A DNA stretch of 64,000 nt from Glycine soja (Eukaryota > Streptophyta > Magnoliopsida > Fabales > Fabaceae), in NCBI RefSeq assembly GCF_004193775.1, contig NC_041019.1:53233928-53297927 (forward strand). Reading direction: 5' to 3'. The notes beneath the pieces were generated by a model that ran no database searches, was not told where the DNA came from, and saw nothing but the letters and a program-made list of their open reading frames with translations. This document shows positions 58,719 through 64,000 of this stretch, in pieces; position 1 is the first letter of the stretch; every line of letters starts with the position of its first letter. The translations under genes and the position numbers were made by a program.

Positions 58719-60340
58719 CACCCTCAGATTTCAACAATAATCATGGTTTGTACCTTGTCCTGAATTTTTCAATATATAACCATATCTCAGTTTTCATCCA
58801 TCAGCTAGAACATCTATTAATGCTAAGAATCATAAAGGAAACATCACAAGCTAATATATTCACTCGTGCACGGATTAAAAACTGTAATCAATATACTGAC
58901 CATTAAATAATTGTAGATGATTGTAATTAACATGTTGAACATTAAATAATTGTATGAAAATTAATTCCATATAAATGAATCTGATACCATACTTTAATTC
59001 AAAATATTTAAACTTAGGTTTATAGATATTTTTCTCACTTATATGATACACAATCTTTTTATTTATACTCGATGTGAGATTTTATATTACACCAACACAT
59101 TCAATCATAAAGGACCATCAAGAAATAAAGTTGACAACTTAAGCAAACTGAAATAACACAGTTGAATTGAGTTGATGACAAACCAAAGAAGATTTTGCTT
59201 TCACTATTTGACACTTTGTAAGGCATATTAATTCAGAGACCATGCATGATCACACCAATAAGAGGCAGAACTGAATCTTGAAAAGGACGAATTCTTTTCT
59301 ATCATACACATCACACAACAAGAAGTGCACAAACCATTATTTAAAATTGCATAAAGGTTGGAAACTTCGATCAAAGATTTTGCTTTCACTTTTTGACACT
59401 TTGTAAGGCATATTAATTCAGAGACCATGCATGATCACAGCAATAAGAGGCAGAACTGAATCTTGAAAAGGACGAATTCTTTTCTATCATACACATCACA
59501 CGCAACAAGAAGTGCACAACCCATTATTTAAAATTACATAAAGGTTGGAAACTTCGATCAAAGACTCGATTTTGAAGCCTTTAACATTGATATGGTGCTC
59601 GAGAATTCATCACCAAATGACGCAAAACGAAAGGGAAGAATGAGAAAAGCAAAGAATGGAAGTGTAAAAGAAAGTCCATCACCTTATGATTTGATGATTG
59701 ACAAAACGCTCTTTCTCTTTCTTTCAACAGCTTTCAAAATCCGAAGAAGAACTGAGACACGTGGCAAGTTCAAGCTTTTTGAATTTACTCCGAGGAACCT
59801 GTGACTCGCGGCATTTTGTGCTGAGTGTTAAACATTTGTTTTGGACCTATAAGAAAAAAATGAGAATGTTACTAAGGACACCCAGCAATTTAAGTGAAGT
59901 GACAAAAATATCCTTCACTTAAATTTTAAAAACCCTCTCTCGCATTAATGTTCCTTCCTCGTCTGAGTGCTACGACACCGTCTCCCTTCTCACCTTCTTC
60001 CTTCGTCTTCTTGCTTCCTCTTTGTCGGTTTCTATCGTGCCACCGCCATTGTCGGCTTTGAGGACGTCTCCTTCGTTGCGTGCTATTTTCGCCATCAAGA
60101 TAAGCTTTCTTGTTCTTCGTTAATGGCATTAATGGTTGCTTCGTGCTTGTTGGATTCCATATAACTCATTGTGAATTACATAATTCGAATGAGTTATACG
60201 GATCAAGTGAAGATAGAATCAAGAATTAAAAAAATTTAAATTATAATAAAAAATAAAATTTAAATTGTTTTGGATGAATAAAAAATTTAAAATTTATAAA
60301 TTTCAATTTAGAAACTACACATTAGGAAATATTCTAATAA
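58719..60340. other. Upstream region of the HAL3-like gene
   Basis: This includes the likely HAL3-like promoter and leader, a 185-bp tandem duplication at 59189-59565 and a less AT-rich stretch at 59580-60165 with overlapping open frames on both strands. Those frames (such as 59592-59804 and 59926-60129) have no recognisable domain, so I do not call genes. Confidence 0.45.
59189..59565. repeat. Tandem duplication, unit about 185 bp
   Basis: Units begin at 59189 and 59374 with AAGATTTTGCTTTCACT and run through GGTTGGAAACTTCGATCAAA. They differ at only a few sites (CTATTTGAC/CTTTTTGAC, CACACCAATAAG/CACAGCAATAAG, an extra base in CACACAACAAG/CACACGCAACAAG). It lies about 470-850 bp upstream of the HAL3-like start codon. 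Confidence 0.9.
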
Positions 60341-60345
60341 AGATG

Positions 60346-60893
60346 ATTTTTTTTTTGGATAAAATATGTTTAAGATCATTGTAAAATATGAAAAATATTA
60401 ATTTTGTTTTGTATTAATTTGGTCCCTCTAAAAATAGAATATATTTTTATTGATTTTCACTAATAACTCTATTAGAAGATCTCACGACATGGCTAACAAA
60501 TTTAATTAGTTTCTCTTTATCTTCTTAAACACACTTAGAAGACACCAAAATCTACTATTGTTTTGTCTTTCCCCGGTCCCACTGTGAGAAAATTACATAA
60601 AAAGTGACAAAAATTATGATTTTTAGAGGATTTTAATCACTAGAAATTTTTAATTTATTTTAGAAAATTTTAACTGCCACAAATTATTTAGTTCATTTGT
60701 TAATCAAATTACACATGTAAGTCTGTTAGTTACCTTAGATTAGTGTCCAAAGAAATTATAACTGAAGATCAACAAAAATATGTTCTGTTTTTAGAGAGAT
60801 GAAATTAAACAAATTTTTTTATAAAAATAAAATTAATATTTTTTAAAATTTTAGAAGACCTCAAACATATTTTATCTTAATTTTTTTGACTGA
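60346..60893. mobile_element. Long-TIR MITE, about 550 bp
   Basis: The left arm has GATAAAATATGTTTAAGATC, AATATTAATTTTGTTTTGTA and ATTTGGTCCCTCTAAAAATA. The reverse complement of the right arm has GATAAAATATGTTTGAGGTC, AATATTAATTTTATTTTTAT and TTTCATCTCTCTAAAAACAG. The arms are over 100 bp long with mismatches. No ORF; target duplication unresolved. Confidence 0.7.
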
Positions 60894-60898
60894 ATAAA

Positions 60899-61045
60899 TA
60901 TGATATTAAGTGCCCCAGTGTTGAATTATTCATTTGTTATATGTAACGGAAAGTCAAAATATGAACATATTTATTATTTGCAATTATGTGTTCAAATAAT
61001 AAGTGAGTTACATATTAATAACCAAAGTGCTAAAATTTTAATTAG
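60899..61045. repeat. Direct repeat, intact first copy
   Basis: The block (GTGTTGAATTATTCATTTGT, AAAGTCAAAATATGAACATA, TTATTATTTGCAATTATG, ACCAAAGTGCTAAAATTTTA) recurs, split, at 61369-61407 and 62309-62420. The second copy is interrupted by the element at 61408-62300, so the duplication is older than that insertion. Confidence 0.8.
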
Positions 61046-61407
61046 ACGAGTGTCGTAGATCATTTACAAAAATATATTAACTCTATTTTCCTTTTATAGT
61101 AGGTTTATAATTTTCCAAATACAAATATGAAGTTTAGTATTTTAATTTAAAAAAATAGTTTTTTTTATTATTTTAGATCATCATATATTACTTAAAACAT
61201 TCCCTTGTATTCATATCTTGTTTTGTTTAGTAAGATTAACTGAAAAGTTAATTGAAAATTAAAAAAAAAAACTAGTGAATATCAAAATAATTGAGTTGAT
61301 AATTTAAAATTATTAAGCTAACACATTGAATTTCAGGTATTTGATAAAATAATTTATTTGACAAAGTAAACATGATGTTAATAGGTGCTCCGATGTTGAA
61401 TTATTTA

Positions 61408-62300
61408 AGTTAAATGTTATTTTTCATTTATTATGTTTTAGTATTGTTTTTTTTGGTATATTAAATTTAAAAGTTTTATTTTTGGTTCTTTACGTAGAAC
61501 ATCATTTTGATCCTTTATATTTTTAAAAGTTTCATTTTGGTATTTTAAGTTTTAAAAGTTTCATTTTGATCTTTTATGTTTTGAAAGTTTCATATGTTCC
61601 TCTATGTTTTTGAAAGTTTCATTTTGGTCATTTATTCTAATTTTCATAATCAAACGTTAATGTGTCGCTAATTAAAATTTTGAAATAATTAATTTGAAAT
61701 AGTGGTGGCTAGAATCGTCACTATTGTTTTAAAATGCATTCAACCAGATACTTTTCTAACTTCTATTATCTTCTTCTGCAAATTCCATAAGCATCACAAC
61801 ATAAACAATGCAACTTTTGTCTACTTAGATCTACAACCTCCTTAGCACTACAATCATGACCAACAAACAAATCAGATCTACAACATTCATCCACCAAACA
61901 ATACCAATATTATGTCACCCAATAACCACACCATGACCCAACACCAACATAGATAAAAATATTTGGGTCCCAATGGTGATGAAAAGTTTTAGATCTAACG
62001 TTGCAGCGGTGATTTTGTGTCTTGTTATAATTTTTAGGTGCACTATTTTAAGTTAATTATTTAAAAATTAACATAACACTAATGTTTGCTAACGAAAATC
62101 AAAAGAAAAGACCAAAATAAAAATTTCAAAAATATAAAGGATTAACGAAAAACATAAATAATCAAAATGAAACTTTTAAAACTTAATGTATTAAAATAAA
62201 ACTTTTGAAAAGATAAAAACCAAAATAAATATTTTAAAATTTCATTTACTAGAATGAAAAAAAAATACTAAAACATAATGAAAAAAGTGACATTTAGTCC
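61408..62300. mobile_element. Long-TIR element inserted into the second copy of a direct repeat
   Basis: The 893-bp element is bounded by perfect 8-bp repeats ATTATTTA at 61400-61407 and 62301-62308. Its inverted arms are about 200 bp: the left has TTAAATGTTATTTTTCATTT and TTATGTTTTAGTATTG, the right (reverse complement) CTAAATGTCACTTTTTTCAT and TTATGTTTTAGTATTT. Both continue into repeated AAAGTTTCATTTTGGTC-type motifs. The split direct repeat (intact at 60899-61045) independently confirms the insertion site. The middle (about 61740-62000) is less AT-rich and may be acquired sequence. The arm style suggests a Mutator-like MITE, but an 8-bp duplication would also fit hAT. Confidence 0.8.
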
Positions 62301-62414
62301 ATTATTTATTTGTTATATGTAACAGAAAGTCAAAATTTGAACATATTTATTATTTGCAATGTGTATTAAATAATAAGTGAATTAGATAATGATGACCAAA
62401 GTGTTAAAATTTTA

Positions 62415-64000
62415 AAAGCAAATTACACAAACCCTCTCATGTTTGGACATATTACACATGCATCTCCTTTCTTAAAATGTATTTCTTTTGCACCCCCGAC
62501 CGAATCTATTAATTAACATTGTCATTGTATTTGTGAAAGGTTGAAATTACCCTTGATAGTTCTCAAATCCCTCATTTTGTTGCTCCTTCACATGTCCTAA
62601 AACCCCCGAAATGTGTTATGCTAGGTTTTGAGTTCTCTCTCGGGTTTCATGACCACCATCTTCATCTACTAGGATTTCAATAGCCACTGTATGCGTCTGC
62701 TTGGGTAAAAAGTAGATTTCTCTAGTGGTTTGAGTTTTATGATATTCATATGCTAGGATTTTCTCTGATTTCGGGTTCCATGGTGGTGTTTGGCTTCTAT
62801 GTCGGCTTTGACGATTGTGTTTGGTCGATGGTTCGAGTTAGTCATTGTAGGTTTGCTTGTGGTTTGACCTGAAATGTGCAACATTGAATGTTTGAATTTG
62901 TTAAGGTGCATGTTTCATGTTTGTATTTAAACCTTAGAGTTCAGTTTTTTAATATGGTTAATGCGATTTGAGTGGGTTTTACTGTTTTTGTGGACCACTA
63001 TTGTTGTTTAAGACAACTATTGTTGTTTGAGACAATTGTTGTTGTACATTAGCACTGTTGTTGGGGACCACTATTATTTTTGGATTTACTGTTGTTCATA
63101 GGGTAACTTTTTTTGTTTTTGGGGACCACTATTGGATTTACTGTTGTTGTTTTGATTACTTGTCTTTCTAGTTCTGTGTTATTGACCCATTGTTTGACTA
63201 TTTTATTATTTGGTTGTCAGCATGTAGGAAACATAATGGAAGACCATCCATATTTGGGTCTAGATCTAGGGAATGTATATTTTTTGGTCTATTTTGTGGA
63301 ATTGAGAGGGCAAACATGTCACCTCAACAATGTGGATCCTGATAAGTATGACTTTTATGATGTGATTGATGACATCTATAATTTTTGTAGCCGAATTGGG
63401 TTTGCTTCCTTATAATGCTTTCATTATGTGGTTTCAATGTGCTAATGGTAATTATCGTCCCCTGGCTAATGATTTTGATGTTATGTCAATGTATGTTGGA
63501 AATTCAAATATTAGTTGTATTCATTTGTATGCGACCAGAAATAAATGAGTTTTTGCATGAATCTCTTTTCATTGAAGTTGCACCTGCTATTATTAAATAT
63601 GTTATTGAACAACATTGTACTATAACATTTGCTGGATGGGATGAATTCCAAGTAAAGGATGGATTCAACAAGTTTGTTGTTAAATTGACTGAAAAAAACA
63701 TGCTAATGTAATTTTTGGTAGATCTTGGGCTTGCCATGCAAATATGTTTGTTCTTGTATAGCTTATAAAAGAGACGATGTGGAGAACTATTGTGACAAGT
63801 TTTTCACATATGTCATGTGGATGGAGGCCTATTTTGAAATTATTCATCCAATGCTTAATATAGATGTGGACAACAAAGATGAATATGATTCTATATAAAT
63901 GTAATATTTGTTTATGGGAAGAATCTTTTAAGTATAGACCTGTCTTTTGCCAAACAACTTCATGTGAAGGGGTTGTTTTATGAAAAATAAGCCTATTATT
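62415..64000 (+). pseudogene. Left part of a Mutator-like element with a decayed PB1-like ORF (runs off the window)
   Basis: The start near 62418 (CAAATTACACAAACCCTCTC, ATGTTTGGACATATTACACA) looks like a transposon terminus of a kind common in legume genomes. From 63220 the plus strand encodes MEDHPYLGLDLGNVYFLVYF, VELRGQTCHLNNVDPDKYDF and a DVIDDIYNF segment. The frame then stops at 63413 and continues in another frame as YNAFIMWFQCANGNYRPLAN and VMSMYVGNSNISCIHLYA. This layout recalls the PB1-like N-terminal region that precedes MULE-type transposases in legumes. At least two frame breaks show decay. No transposase catalytic core is in the window. The family name is tentative. Confidence 0.5.

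Noticed and set aside
59592..60164. Overlapping short frames on both strands upstream of the HAL3-like gene
   Set aside because: No domain, splice structure or codon bias could be recognised. The region is more likely promoter or leader sequence.
1..64000. CRISPR arrays, bacterial-type operons, riboswitches or an organised multi-gene defence or metabolic cluster
   Set aside because: The window is a plant nuclear region. Repeats found are transposons, microsatellites or tandem duplications, and neighbouring genes have unrelated roles.

Overview
This window is nuclear DNA of a higher plant. The AT-rich intergenic sequence, GT-AG introns, MIKC-type MADS-box genes, pectin-synthesis gene and dense small transposons fit a dicot, and the gene sequences resemble soybean (Glycine) or a close papilionoid legume. 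The species call is inference from family resemblance, not from a database match. No prokaryotic features, CRISPR arrays, rRNA genes or convincing tRNA genes were seen.

Layout. (1) 2,223-3,870 (+): the last five exons of a SOC1-type MADS-box gene whose first exons lie before the window. (2) 4,845-10,338 (-): a decayed plastid-type fructokinase-like gene, with two Mutator-like MITEs in its first intron. (3) 13,549-18,713 (-): a complete eight-exon AGL6-clade MADS-box gene, tail-to-tail with the SOC1-like gene. AGL6 and SOC1 are also neighbours in Arabidopsis. (4) 24,322-28,589 (+): a complete ten-exon galacturonosyltransferase (GAUT) gene. (5) 28,590-37,138: a gene-poor stretch with a hAT element, a possible CACTA end, a 25-bp G run and a solo LTR. 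(6) 37,139-50,032 (-): a complete eleven-exon synaptotagmin/SMP-domain gene of the SYT5 type. Its 5.6-kb intron 4 holds a copia-like LTR, a TSO1-like CXC gene fragment and a Ty3-type LTR split by an L1 LINE. (7) 54,930-55,838 (-): a two-exon phytocyanin-like gene. (8) 57,325-58,718 (-): an intact two-exon HAL3/PPC-decarboxylase-like gene that lacks the expected catalytic residues. (9) 59,000-64,000: tandem duplications, long-TIR MITEs and the start of a larger Mutator-like element with a decayed PB1-like ORF.

The genes do not form one pathway. The SOC1-like and AGL6-like genes are the one pair with a plausible shared evolutionary history, as flowering and floral-organ regulators. GAUT acts in Golgi pectin synthesis, the synaptotagmin in membrane contact and lipid transfer, and HAL3-like proteins in coenzyme A synthesis or phosphatase regulation.

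Exon boundaries were set by eye from splice sites, reading phase and family resemblance. Every complete multi-exon model closes in frame. I found no clear new multi-gene system. The most interesting items are the active-site-less HAL3 homologue, the nested transposons and captured gene fragment inside the SYT5 intron, and several elements bounded by visible target-site duplications.
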